From Ruminococcus sp. UBA3665 (GTDB lineage Bacteria; Bacillota; Clostridia; Oscillospirales; Ruminococcaceae), in NCBI GenBank assembly GCA_002373165.1, contig DFJS01000032.1, forward strand, positions 1 through 19,716: a stretch of 19,716 nucleotides of DNA, given 5' to 3'. The position numbers and the translations under genes were made by a program. Shown here one piece after another: positions 1 through 7,528 of this stretch. Position 1 is the first letter of the stretch, and every line of letters begins with the position of its first letter. A model generated the notes under the pieces. It had not been told where the DNA came from, did not search any database, and saw nothing but the letters and a program-made list of their open reading frames with translations.

Positions 1-793
1 CGTAGTAGTTGAACAGCTTATAATCCGTGCCGATCTTGGCATTAACTTTATCCATATATTTTTCCACTACAGCCGGCAGAGCATCATAATATTTATTGCA
101 TGCTTCACGAGCCTGGAAGAAAATATCAGGATTCTGTGCAGAGCCTCTTTCAACAGGATGATTCGGGTTCAGTGCCTGATCTTTGAATGCCTGTACTGCA
201 TCCCAGTTAAGCATATCTGCCAGATCTGCATCGTCCCAGACTTCAATTTTCTGGATTTCGTGAGAAGTTCTGAAACCGTCGAAGAAATGCAGGAACGGCA
301 CTCTGCCCTCGATTGTGGAAAGATGTGCAACCGCGCCCAGATCCATTACTTCCTGGGGATTGGAAGAACACAGCATAGCATAGCCGGTCTGACGACAGGC
401 ATAAACGTCAGAATGATCGCCGAAAATGTTCAGTGCGTGAGAAGATACGCATCTTGCGGATACATGAATTACATTCGGCAGCAGTTCGCCGGCAATCTTG
501 TACATGTTCGGAATCATCAGCAGCAAGCCCTGAGAAGCTGTATAAGTAGTTGTCAGCGCACCTGCGGAAAGAGAACCATGTACGGTACCTGCTGCGCCGG
601 CTTCGGACTGCATTTCAACAACAGTAACCGGATCGCCGAACAGATTTTTCTTGTCCTTTGCAGACCACTGGTCAGTGACTTCTGCCATAACAGAAGAAGG
701 GGTGATCGGGTAGATAGCAGATAAATCTGTAAACGGATAGGATGCCCAAGCGGCAGCATTATTACCGTCCATCGTTTTCATTTTTCTTGCCAT
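1..793 (-). CDS. nifJ: Pyruvate:ferredoxin (flavodoxin) oxidoreductase, N-terminal part (cut by window edge)
   Basis: The minus strand is open from ATG 793-791 to the left edge and gives 264 codons. This enzyme oxidatively decarboxylates pyruvate with CoA to acetyl-CoA and CO2 and reduces ferredoxin in the cytoplasm; it is the central catabolic step of clostridia. The visible part is the pyrimidine-binding domain I. It carries the family motif YPITPSS (residues about 28-34), the stretch VVEMQSEAGAAGTVHGSL containing the conserved Glu that contacts TPP, TYTASQGLLLMIPNMYKIAG, and VSARCVSSHALNIFGDHSDV with the conserved substrate-binding Arg. The family is normally about 1,170-1,190 residues, so roughly three quarters lies outside the window. 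The start is supported by AAGGAGGA at 809-802, 8 nt upstream. It has its own promoter (875-903) and a palindrome in its leader (840-862). No frameshift is visible. Identification is very secure; only the window edge makes it partial. Confidence 0.96.
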   Translation of the reverse strand, partial: MARKMKTMDGNNAAAWASYPFTDLSAIYPITPSSVMAEVTDQWSAKDKKNLFGDPVTVVEMQSEAGAAGTVHGSLSAGALTTTYTASQGLLLMIPNMYKIAGELLPNVIHVSARCVSSHALNIFGDHSDVYACRQTGYAMLCSSNPQEVMDLGAVAHLSTIEGRVPFLHFFDGFRTSHEIQKIEVWDDADLADMLNWDAVQAFKDQALNPNHPVERGSAQNPDIFFQAREACNKYYDALPAVVEKYMDKVNAKIGTDYKLFNYY

Positions 794-839
794 GGATAAA
801 ATCCTCCTTGATAAAATAATAATAAAATAATAAAATTAA

Positions 840-862
840 ATTTGTTTGACAGTCAAACAAAT
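840..862. promoter_or_regulatory. Perfect palindrome, candidate operator of nifJ
   Basis: The sequence is a perfect dyad with 11-bp arms around one central base: ATTTGTTTGAC, A, GTCAAACAAAT. It starts about 6 nt downstream of the predicted transcription start of the oxidoreductase gene, a typical place for a repressor to block polymerase. The core TTTGA-N3-TCAAA has the geometry of MarR/FabT-type operators as I recall them, but the protein that binds cannot be named from this window. It has no U-tract, so it is not a terminator. Confidence 0.6.
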
Positions 863-874
863 CTTGACATCTTT

Positions 875-903
875 ATTTTATCACATAAAAAGAAATTTGT
901 AAA
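875..903 (-). promoter_or_regulatory. Sigma-A type promoter of nifJ
   Basis: On the minus strand the -35 box is TTTACA (903-898), followed by a 17-bp spacer and the -10 box TAAAAT (880-875). The expected start of transcription is near 868, giving a leader of about 75 nt that contains the 840-862 palindrome and the ribosome binding site. Confidence 0.75.
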
Positions 904-1074
904 TAGTCTTTTTGTGCAAAATATCTTATTTTTTTTGAACATTTTGCACAATTTTTTGATTTGGATTTTCCACATAAAGGCTTGTCAATTGGCAAAGTAG
1001 CTATAATCATTTCAGAGCATTTAGCAAGTATGTACAAAAATTTTGATTTTCTTTGGCTTTTTTGCAAAATTCTA

Positions 1075-1103
1075 TTGACGAAATCCCTTTTTTGAGTTAT
1101 AAT
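1075..1103 (+). promoter_or_regulatory. Sigma-A type promoter of the 1110-1247 transcript
   Basis: TTGACG at 1075-1080, a 17-bp spacer and a consensus TATAAT at 1098-1103. The expected start is close to 1110, exactly where the first hairpin arm begins. This is one of the closest matches to consensus in the window. Confidence 0.8.
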
Positions 1104-1109
1104 ATTACT

Positions 1110-1247
1110 AGTGTTAAATACGGATTTAAGTTGACGTATGATTAACACTCGTTTTGTTGTCTCCTTTCTTTTGTTCTACACAAAAACTTTTATTTGATTT
1201 TATTTTATTTCCGGCAGGGCAGATTTGCTCTGCCATTTTTCTTTTTT
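1110..1247 (+). ncRNA. Candidate small RNA (or attenuated leader of the sigma operon)
   Basis: A transcript of about 135 nt is bounded by a consensus promoter and an intrinsic terminator. Its 5' end folds into a hairpin: AGTGTTAA (1110-1117) and ATACG (1118-1122) pair with CGTAT (1135-1139) and TTAACACT (1142-1149), with a 2-nt bulge. It is followed by an unstructured pyrimidine-rich stretch containing TCCTTTCTTT (1162-1171), complementary to Shine-Dalgarno sequences, and then by the terminator. A 19-codon frame from ATG 1138 has no ribosome binding site and is unlikely to be a leader peptide. The alternative is a 5' leader of the sigma operon with a premature terminator, because the gene starts only 60 nt further on and no separate promoter for it is evident. 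Confidence 0.5.
1213..1247 (+). terminator. Intrinsic terminator or attenuator before the sigma factor gene
   Basis: The arms GGCAGGGC (1213-1220) and GCTCTGCC (1227-1234) pair over 8 bp with one G-U pair and a 6-nt loop, followed by ATTTTTCTTTTTT to 1247. It ends the candidate sRNA or attenuates the downstream operon. Confidence 0.75.
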
Positions 1248-1306
1248 CACGGGAAATGTCATATCCGCGCCGGAAATCCGTCTTATAAGGCAGAGGGGGT
1301 GCTTCT

Positions 1307-1864
1307 ATGGACGATTTGCAGCTGATAGAACTCTATTTTGCCAGAAATCAGGATGCCATCCGGCAGACAGAAAAAACTTACGGAGCATACTGTTTCAGCA
1401 TTGCCGACCAGATTCTGCATAATCCGCAGGATGCAGAAGAATGTCTCAGTGATACATGGCTCCGGGCATGGAATTCTATACCGCCCAGCCGTCCGGCACG
1501 GCTGAAATTATTTCTTGGGAAAATTACCCGGAATCTTGCATTTGACAAATATCGCCGGAAATCGGCCGGCAAGCGCGGCAGCGGAGAATTTGAAGCTGTG
1601 CTGGATGAACTAAGCGAATGCATTCCGGCTTCGGATAACGTCGAACAGGCTTTTGATGCCCAGCAGCTCCGGCAGAGTCTCAACAGCTTTCTGAAAGCTC
1701 TGCCCCAGCGCGACAGGCAGATTTTTTTAAAACGATATTTTTACGCAAAAAATGTCAAAGATATTGCCGAAGAATACCGCCTGACGGCAAATCACTGTAC
1801 CGTAATCCTGAAACGAGTCCGGAAAAAATTGCAGGCATATCTGGAACAGGAGGGCTTTTTGTGA
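1307..1864 (+). CDS. ECF-type RNA polymerase sigma factor
   Basis: A 185-aa protein with the two-domain layout and length of ECF sigma-70 factors. Region 2 lies at about residues 10-85 and includes DAEECLSDTWLRAWNSI and the helix ending NLAFDKYRRK, where region 2.4 reads the -10 box. Region 4 lies at about 125-178: LPQRDRQIFLKRYF, then a helix-turn-helix DIAEEYRLTANHCTVILKRV that would read the -35 box. The start ATG is preceded by AGAGGGGG with 7-nt spacing. The stop overlaps the start of the next gene (GTGA, 1861-1864), so the two are translationally coupled and the membrane protein is probably its antagonist. Which promoters it recognises cannot be told. Earlier plus-strand starts (1225) lie out of frame and are not supported. 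Confidence 0.88.
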   Translation: MDDLQLIELYFARNQDAIRQTEKTYGAYCFSIADQILHNPQDAEECLSDTWLRAWNSIPPSRPARLKLFLGKITRNLAFDKYRRKSAGKRGSGEFEAVLDELSECIPASDNVEQAFDAQQLRQSLNSFLKALPQRDRQIFLKRYFYAKNVKDIAEEYRLTANHCTVILKRVRKKLQAYLEQEGFL

Positions 1865-3918
1865 AAAAAGAAGATTTATTTCAGGCACTCGGCGAAGTCG
1901 ATGATGCTTTTTTGGATGAGAATGTCACAGAAATCAGGCATTCGACAGGATGGGTGACTGCCTTCTTCAGTATTGCGGCATGTGCGGCTCTGACAGTGGG
2001 GCTGATTCACTTTGTGCCGAAACCAGTCAGAAATCCCGAAACGCCTGTTTCTTTCTCAGAAATCCAGACAACAACAGCAGTCGTGCACGAAATACCGGAA
2101 GTCTCAGAAGAAACGGCTCCGGAAGAAATTCCTGATTTTGTCAGCAGCCGCTTATATCTTTCTGTCGATGCCAAAAATTATGACCCTGAAAAAGTCTATT
2201 CTCTGGAATATGACGAGGCCGAAAACCTTTGGGAAGACAAAAACTGGATATTCATGCATGAAATGCAGATTGATGAGAAAAACGGCTATGTTTCTCTGCA
2301 ATCGGCCTATAGTTCGACAAGTTTTCCGGCCGTGGGCGTTCTGGAAAAGACAGAATCCGGTTATCAGTGCCAGATCAGCGGCATGAACTTCACGCTCGAA
2401 CGGCTTGATGATTTCGCTCTGCTCTGTCATTGTGAAGAAAATCATCTGCTTGACGGAGAAATTTTCTCCAGTCAGATTGCGCTCTGTCATCCGTTTGCGG
2501 AGATTTCAACCGGAAATCCTGAATTGGATGAAGTTCTGCATCAGTTAATCATCTGTGCGCCGACACTCTGTCATGAAGAAATCAATTTCGAGTGTATTCT
2601 TGCCGCAACTATCAACTCAAGAGAACAGCATATCGGCACAACTGATGCATTTCTCATGATAAACGACAGATTATATCATACTGATGAGAATTCCCGTTCT
2701 CTGCTTGCGAACTGGATAAGAAAAAATCAGTCAGGACAGGCCGAAACATGGACAGAAACGCAGATTCAGACTGTCACGGCGAACACATCCACAACAACGG
2801 CTTCTGTCACTGCAACCGCCGAAACTTCTGTATTTTCCGGAACAAGAATCGCAAGAGATACTTATCCGGACGAAACATTCCTGTCACCTTCCGAAACTGA
2901 AATTTCTGACACGCAGTCAGAGCCGGTTCAGATTCACTATACAGTTATTACAACTACTGCCACAACTACTGTCACAACCACAGCTCCGCCCGAAACAGCC
3001 GCCACGGAAACATCTGCCGTGATTCCGGAATCTATGCAGAATAATCTGCTCGAAGAGGACGGCGTGTTCTACGTCCGGGACAGTTACGCCCGTGCAAAAG
3101 AAGAGCTTCAGCCGGGGCTGGAAATTCTGAACTGCCTGAAATCTGTCATGGAAGTCTATCCCGATCAGCAATATGCTGTCGATATCGAACTTGACTATAC
3201 AGATGACAGTCAGTATGCATTCCTGCATTCTTACGGCATTGTACCTGTCGCGCTTCATGACACGGACTATCCGTATATTACGGCCATCGTGACAAAAGAT
3301 GACTTACAGAATCTCGCACAGGAACAGACCAGAAGCATCCGCATAGATCTGACAAGCTATGACTCGGATTATGTTCTTCTGCAAAAAAACTACATCCCTG
3401 CGGACGATGTGATATATGCTAAGTACAATCTATATGACGATGAAGTTATTGCCGATATTGGGGAAATTCTGACGGCTGACGGCAAAACCGGCGCAGAAAA
3501 CCTCGAAGCCGTCAGAATCTATCCCGGAATGCGCTATGCTGTGTGGGTCAAACTTGGTGCCATGGACATGGATGACTGGAGTTTCTGGAACAATGATGCC
3601 ATAGTCGAAGAACAAAGACAGCTGAAAGAAAATTTCACAATCGAAGGCTATACACTCGAACAGGCACAGCAGGAAAATAATACCAGAATTCTGGAATATT
3701 TCTCCGGGATGACAAACTGGTCCAGCACATACGTGATGTGGCTGGGCGGACGGCTTGCATCCTATGGCTATGAAGTAGTCGGCTATAATAAATCCTGTAA
3801 CAAAATCTGGATTATTGCAGACGAAGAACAACTGAAAAATCTGCCTGTAATAAAGACATTCGGCTATTCTGTCGGAATAATGGCATATCAGGATGAGGAT
3901 TATTTCAGAAGCAAATAA
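1861..3918 (+). CDS. Membrane-anchored sensor, probable anti-sigma factor with large duplicated ectodomain
   Basis: A 685-aa protein beginning with GTG inside the sigma factor stop codon. A short acidic cytoplasmic part (1-29, KKEDLFQALGEVDDAFLDEN) is followed by a single membrane segment (about 30-52) and a large outside part. That part has a first domain (about 95-285), two Thr/Ser-rich stalks (about 295-325 and 358-388), and a C-terminal region (395-680) with an internal duplication: YPDQQYAVDIEL (433-444) recurs as YPGMRYAVWVKL (554-565), and LHSYG...DDLQNL as LASYG...EEQLKNL. The N-terminal signature and coupling to an ECF sigma gene fit an anti-sigma factor seen in this bacterial group; the ectodomain is not one I recognise. 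It may sense wall, surface or polysaccharide. No catalytic motif was found. A bidirectional terminator follows immediately. Confidence 0.75.
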   Translation: MKKEDLFQALGEVDDAFLDENVTEIRHSTGWVTAFFSIAACAALTVGLIHFVPKPVRNPETPVSFSEIQTTTAVVHEIPEVSEETAPEEIPDFVSSRLYLSVDAKNYDPEKVYSLEYDEAENLWEDKNWIFMHEMQIDEKNGYVSLQSAYSSTSFPAVGVLEKTESGYQCQISGMNFTLERLDDFALLCHCEENHLLDGEIFSSQIALCHPFAEISTGNPELDEVLHQLIICAPTLCHEEINFECILAATINSREQHIGTTDAFLMINDRLYHTDENSRSLLANWIRKNQSGQAETWTETQIQTVTANTSTTTASVTATAETSVFSGTRIARDTYPDETFLSPSETEISDTQSEPVQIHYTVITTTATTTVTTTAPPETAATETSAVIPESMQNNLLEEDGVFYVRDSYARAKEELQPGLEILNCLKSVMEVYPDQQYAVDIELDYTDDSQYAFLHSYGIVPVALHDTDYPYITAIVTKDDLQNLAQEQTRSIRIDLTSYDSDYVLLQKNYIPADDVIYAKYNLYDDEVIADIGEILTADGKTGAENLEAVRIYPGMRYAVWVKLGAMDMDDWSFWNNDAIVEEQRQLKENFTIEGYTLEQAQQENNTRILEYFSGMTNWSSTYVMWLGGRLASYGYEVVGYNKSCNKIWIIADEEQLKNLPVIKTFGYSVGIMAYQDEDYFRSK

Positions 3919-3924
3919 AAAATT

Positions 3925-3953
3925 CCTGCCGGATGAAAATCCGGCAGGTTTTT
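3925..3953. terminator. Bidirectional terminator between the sigma operon and the GH74 gene
   Basis: A perfect 10-bp stem, CCTGCCGGAT (3925-3934) with ATCCGGCAGG (3939-3948), and a GAAA loop. TTTTT follows on the plus strand, and a T-tract follows on the minus strand (AATTTTTT), so it can end both converging genes. Confidence 0.92.
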
Positions 3954-3969
3954 ATGCGAAAACTATATT

Positions 3970-6588
3970 TTATTTTTTACTAATCGGGAACTGTTCTGCC
4001 TTGATGATGCCGACGATATATTTCAGAATATTCAGAGAATCCGTTGCATCCGGAATGCCGCTCTGATCGACATCGGCATTTTTTTCGCCCTGCTTTGTCA
4101 GGGTATCCTTACCCAGAATGGCCTTGTTCAGAGCAATGACATCCACGATATTGACTTTTCCGCTTTCATCGGCATCGCCCCACAGAATATCATCAGAAGG
4201 CGTTTCGGTAGGTGTCTGTGTGCCGTCGGAAGGCATACCGTATACAATGCCGCATCCGACTGTGGACATGTAGACTTTACCGAATTCGTTCATATCGCCG
4301 ACCAGATAATTTCCGTTGCCTGTGCCGCCGTACAGGTGTTCTGTATTGATGCAGACCCATGTTTTTCCGGCATCGGTAGAACGATAGATGCCTTCCTGGC
4401 CGTCATCCGTGAGTTTGCCGTACATGTACAGTGTATTGACATCGCCCTTCTTTTCGGGTGCGCCGTAGCCCATCGTCTTGCAGTAGGAAACATTATCGAG
4501 CTTTTCGGAAGTAACAGAACCGTCATCTGCTACTTTGACGCGATACATGCCGTACCAGCCGCCGGCGAGCATCAGATCGCCCTTTGTTCCCAGATAAGCG
4601 ATTCTTCCGGCACTGTCGCACTGGTCATACATGCAGATATCCGTGCTGGTGAAGGTTTTGCCGCCGTCCTTGCTGACGCATAATTTATACTGTGCATCAG
4701 TTGCATCCGGTTCCGGCTTGGAATAGAACCAGCTGGAATTATAATAAGTTGCATAAGCATAGACAGTATCCGGGTCATCGGGTTCGATAAACAGCATTGT
4801 CGGCTTGGAACCGTAAGCAGAAGGAATGCCTTCGCAGGAAGTCCATGTTTCGCCCCAGTCATCACTGTAAGAAACAGCACTGCTGTCTTTTCCTGTATTG
4901 AAGATTCTGTAAGTAGATTTATCAATCTGTGCAATTGCGAGTTTTCCGCCTTTGGATGCAGGTTTGAATTCGTTCCAGGTTTTGCCTCTGTCAGTAGTAT
5001 AATAGCCGCTGCCGTTGTCGCCTTCGGCGATTCTTGCCCAGACATCAGTATTCTGTGTGCATACGGCAATGGCAGAAGTAGAACCCATATTCGGCTGATA
5101 CTGCAAGCCAATCTGATCCGGAGATTCATGCACAAAACCGTCATAGTCGCCGATGGCGGACAAATCAAGGCCGTCTGCTGTGCTGGTGAAGTCCAGAGAA
5201 ACAACTTCTTCGATGCCGTCCGGATGGAACGTGAAGACAGGCCGTTTTTCCGGGTCTGTGCTCCAGATATTTTCGGCAATGAATACGCCGTTGCCGGAAG
5301 TGATGAACATTCTGTCAGAATTGCGCGGATCTGTCACAACTGTGCCTGACCAGTGGATAGCCTTGTCACGAATCCAGGCATAACCGCCGTCCTGCAAATA
5401 TTCAGAAATAGCTTCCTGACCCCATCCGGCCGATTTGCCGGGGGTAAAGTTTTCCCAGGTTTTGCCGCCGTCGAAAGAGCGGAAATACTGATCGCCCCAT
5501 GTTGCGCCGTGTTCGTCCGTCCATGCCTGCCACAGCTGATCTTCCCATTTGCCGCATGTGCCTGCGATCATGTGATCAGGATTGGAAGGGTCTGCCCAGA
5601 CAGAGCCAAAACCGCGGGAGCTGTCCAGAATCTGTGTCACTGTGCCTGTTGCGGGTTCATAGCGATAGCCGCCGCCGCTTGCGCCGTTGAATGCCAGTCC
5701 GGCAATGTAGGTAATCAGCAGATTGCCGTTGACATCAACATTAATACGGGAAGGATAGACATCTGTAGGAAGGTCTTCACTCAGTACGCTGAATTTGTCG
5801 TCTTTGGTGCTGGCAACGTGAACATTTGCCGTACCTGTCGCAGATGTGCCGACATATACCTTTCCGCCGACAATGGCAATATTAGCCACGCCGTTCTGTG
5901 TCTGATAAGCACCGTCTGTCACGGAACGGGCGATATTTTCCGTCCAGGTCGGCCATTTTGTCGTGGAAGCAAACAGTCCGAGATCGTCATAGCCCTTGAC
6001 AGGTGCCCATGTTTCGCCGCCGTCTGTAGATTTAATCAGTGCAGATTCAGATTTTTCATTGGAAGTAACATCGCCGCCGGCATAGATGACTTTCGGATTA
6101 TCGGGATCGACAGCGATTGCTTCGCCGCACTGACGGCCGTCGCCGTTGCCCATGACTTTAATCAGATTTGTCACATCGATTTCCTTGAAAGTTTTGCCGC
6201 CGTCGGTTGTCTTGAAGATGACGGTCTTTTCTGCGGAGAAGTAAGCACATCCGCAGAGGAAATAAGCTGTATCATCATCAGTGGGGTCGATTGCCATAGC
6301 ATCGACACTCAGCAGACCTCTGTCGGCATCGTTGATGAAATCCAGAAGCTGTTCCCAGCTTTCTGTATCATAGTTATACCTGTAGGCACCGCCCACGTCG
6401 GTACGGGCATACATGACATCTTTTCCGGTCACGATGCCGGAGACAAAGCCGCCGCCGCCGATTTTCATTGTGCCCCATGTATAGGAACTTTCCAGCGAAT
6501 CCACAGCCGCTGCGGGTGTGAATGCCGCACAGCTGCAAAGCAGGGCGATGCTGGCTGCTGCCGCTGCCGCTCTTTTCCAGATTTTCAT
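3970..6588 (-). CDS. GH74 xyloglucanase with C-terminal dockerin
   Basis: An 872-aa secreted enzyme that should cleave the beta-1,4-glucan backbone of xyloglucan. Residues 1-28 are a signal peptide with an Ala-rich core. The GH74 module (about 35-790) consists of BNR/Asp-box propeller repeats, visible as TTDGGKTF, STDGGETW, SFDGGKTW, TTDRGKTW, SDDWGETW, SKDGGKTF and STDAGKTW. The two catalytic aspartates of the family are present: D64 in RTDVGGAYR and D481 in IGDYDGF, at nearly the positions known in clostridial Xgh74A. A Thr/Pro-rich linker (790-799) leads to a type I dockerin (about 801-862) with two calcium-loop/helix repeats, so the enzyme is probably loaded on a scaffoldin. The start has a purine-rich site (AGAGAGGA) 12 nt upstream, rather far; no better start exists. 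It has its own promoter (6650-6678). A long antisense frame exists but is a codon-bias shadow. Confidence 0.95.
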   Translation of the reverse strand: MKIWKRAAAAAASIALLCSCAAFTPAAAVDSLESSYTWGTMKIGGGGFVSGIVTGKDVMYARTDVGGAYRYNYDTESWEQLLDFINDADRGLLSVDAMAIDPTDDDTAYFLCGCAYFSAEKTVIFKTTDGGKTFKEIDVTNLIKVMGNGDGRQCGEAIAVDPDNPKVIYAGGDVTSNEKSESALIKSTDGGETWAPVKGYDDLGLFASTTKWPTWTENIARSVTDGAYQTQNGVANIAIVGGKVYVGTSATGTANVHVASTKDDKFSVLSEDLPTDVYPSRINVDVNGNLLITYIAGLAFNGASGGGYRYEPATGTVTQILDSSRGFGSVWADPSNPDHMIAGTCGKWEDQLWQAWTDEHGATWGDQYFRSFDGGKTWENFTPGKSAGWGQEAISEYLQDGGYAWIRDKAIHWSGTVVTDPRNSDRMFITSGNGVFIAENIWSTDPEKRPVFTFHPDGIEEVVSLDFTSTADGLDLSAIGDYDGFVHESPDQIGLQYQPNMGSTSAIAVCTQNTDVWARIAEGDNGSGYYTTDRGKTWNEFKPASKGGKLAIAQIDKSTYRIFNTGKDSSAVSYSDDWGETWTSCEGIPSAYGSKPTMLFIEPDDPDTVYAYATYYNSSWFYSKPEPDATDAQYKLCVSKDGGKTFTSTDICMYDQCDSAGRIAYLGTKGDLMLAGGWYGMYRVKVADDGSVTSEKLDNVSYCKTMGYGAPEKKGDVNTLYMYGKLTDDGQEGIYRSTDAGKTWVCINTEHLYGGTGNGNYLVGDMNEFGKVYMSTVGCGIVYGMPSDGTQTPTETPSDDILWGDADESGKVNIVDVIALNKAILGKDTLTKQGEKNADVDQSGIPDATDSLNILKYIVGIIKAEQFPISKK

Positions 6589-6649
6589 AATAAACTACAT
6601 TCCTCTCTGTTCATAGTATTTTCTGCCAAAAGATTCAGCATGTACTTTT

Positions 6650-6678
6650 ATTTTACTATATTCCGGGCAAAAATGCAA
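6650..6678 (-). promoter_or_regulatory. Sigma-A type promoter of the GH74 gene
   Basis: Minus strand TTGCAT (6678-6673), 17-bp spacer, TAAAAT (6655-6650), about 60 bp upstream of the ATG. It lies between the terminator of the upstream gene and the GH74 start, so the gene can be transcribed alone. Confidence 0.75.
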
Positions 6679-6699
6679 TAGAATTTTGAAAAAATTTTT

Positions 6700-6729
6700 A
6701 AAAAAATCCCCTCTGTTCTGGCAGAGGGG
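6700..6729 (-). terminator. Intrinsic terminator of the 6749-7528 gene
   Basis: CCCCTCTG (6708-6715) pairs perfectly with CAGAGGGG (6722-6729) across a 6-nt loop; reading the minus strand, the stem is followed by ATTTTTTT. It separates the two dockerin genes from the GH74 gene. Confidence 0.88.
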
Positions 6730-6748
6730 AAAAGCTTCATGAATAGTA

Positions 6749-7528
6749 TTATAACAGGCCGACAATTTTTTTCAGCATTGCGAGAGAATCTGTGGCATCC
6801 GGTACGCCGTTCTGATTGAAATCAATATAGGCAATTCTGTCCGGAGCGAGTTCGCCTTTGCCAAGTATGGCCTTATTCAGCGTGATGACATCCAGAATAT
6901 CCAGTTTTCCGCTTCCGTCCGCATCGCCGTCAGGAGTGAGAGTTTCTGCCGGGGCTTCCATCAGGACGGATGCAGCTGCCGCAAGAGGAAGCAGAGCTTT
7001 TTGTTTATAACATGCAAAAGTATAGACATCGCCGATTTTTGCCTGTTCCAGACTGATCTGATAATCTACGCTGGTGTAGTCCTGCGAATAGCTGTAAGCA
7101 GTGCCTTCGGCATCAGTAAGCTGAAATTCTCCGAATTTAAAGTCAATGCCTGTCATTTCCGCAGAGGTGACAGTCAGTTCTTTCAGCACGAAGAAATCTT
7201 CACAGGTTCCTACTTTCCGGAGATTGGCAGGATTACCGCCGAGCTGTCCCGGATAAGTTTCCAGAATAGTAAATTCTCCGTCATAGACGAGCACATCGCC
7301 ATAGGAAAAGCTTTCTTTCGGGTAAGTCTGAAGAATATCGCCGTAGATATAATTTTCTCCATAGTACCACCATTTCAGTATAGTAGAGTTATTTTTGGTT
7401 CCGTCCACGATAAAGAAACAAGAGGCTTCATCGGGATTGAAATCTGATTCTGCGCGGACAGGGAATGCACTCATCAAAGTGCCCATACAGCAGAGAGCGG
7501 TCAGACCTGCGAATAATTTTTTTGTCAT
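6749..7528 (-). CDS. Secreted dockerin protein with an unrecognised beta-rich domain (short member)
   Basis: A 259-aa protein with a signal peptide (1-26, ending FPVRA) and a type I dockerin at about 200-259 (GDADGSGKLDILDV and DFNQNGVPDATDSLAMLKK). The middle part (about 36-188) is rich in Tyr, Phe and Gly with predicted beta structure and resembles no enzyme family I know. Similar blocks occur in the neighbouring 7664-8899 and 10395-10982 proteins: a start like FFIV, a YGDVL/GDIL block, and an ending like GDVYTFACYKQKALLPL (166-182). No catalytic residues can be proposed. It could be a carbohydrate-binding or structural cellulosome component. GGAGG (7540-7536) supports the start. It is read in the same direction as the gene before it, 135 bp away, and ends at a strong terminator. 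Confidence 0.85.
   Translation of the reverse strand: MTKKLFAGLTALCCMGTLMSAFPVRAESDFNPDEASCFFIVDGTKNNSTILKWWYYGENYIYGDILQTYPKESFSYGDVLVYDGEFTILETYPGQLGGNPANLRKVGTCEDFFVLKELTVTSAEMTGIDFKFGEFQLTDAEGTAYSYSQDYTSVDYQISLEQAKIGDVYTFACYKQKALLPLAAAASVLMEAPAETLTPDGDADGSGKLDILDVITLNKAILGKGELAPDRIAYIDFNQNGVPDATDSLAMLKKIVGLL
6761..6844. repeat. 84-bp dockerin-coding direct repeat, copy 1
   Basis: This 3'-terminal dockerin-coding segment matches 7676-7759 without gaps, with about nine mismatches by eye. It shows a recent duplication or gene conversion between the adjacent dockerin genes. Confidence 0.8.

Larger units (their letters stand above)
794..1306. other. Intergenic region between nifJ and the sigma factor gene
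   Basis: About 510 bp without a convincing protein gene. It holds the divergent nifJ promoter and palindrome (840-903), an AT-rich stretch with a near-perfect palindrome TTGTCAATTGGCAA at 982-995, then the plus-strand unit of promoter (1075-1103), hairpin and terminator (1213-1247), and finally the ribosome binding site of the sigma factor. The open frame on the minus strand at 873-1148 has low-complexity Lys/Ile/Ser-rich composition and covers the nifJ promoter, so it is not annotated. Confidence 0.6.

Noticed and set aside
158..724. Plus-strand open frame of 188 codons
   Set aside because: It lies entirely opposite the securely identified oxidoreductase gene and has no ribosome binding site or recognisable domain.
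873..1148. Minus-strand open frame of 91 codons in the nifJ upstream region
   Set aside because: Low-complexity composition, no ribosome binding site, and it overlaps the nifJ promoter and the opposite-strand promoter/hairpin.
1138..1197. 19-codon leader peptide inside the candidate small RNA
   Set aside because: No Shine-Dalgarno sequence before the ATG, and the start lies in the descending arm of the hairpin; no run of regulatory codons.
5353..6681. Long plus-strand open frame (442 codons) opposite the GH74 gene
   Set aside because: It is Cys/Ile/Ala-rich with no family resemblance and lies antisense to a GH74 module with all catalytic motifs; such frames arise from the codon bias of the real gene.
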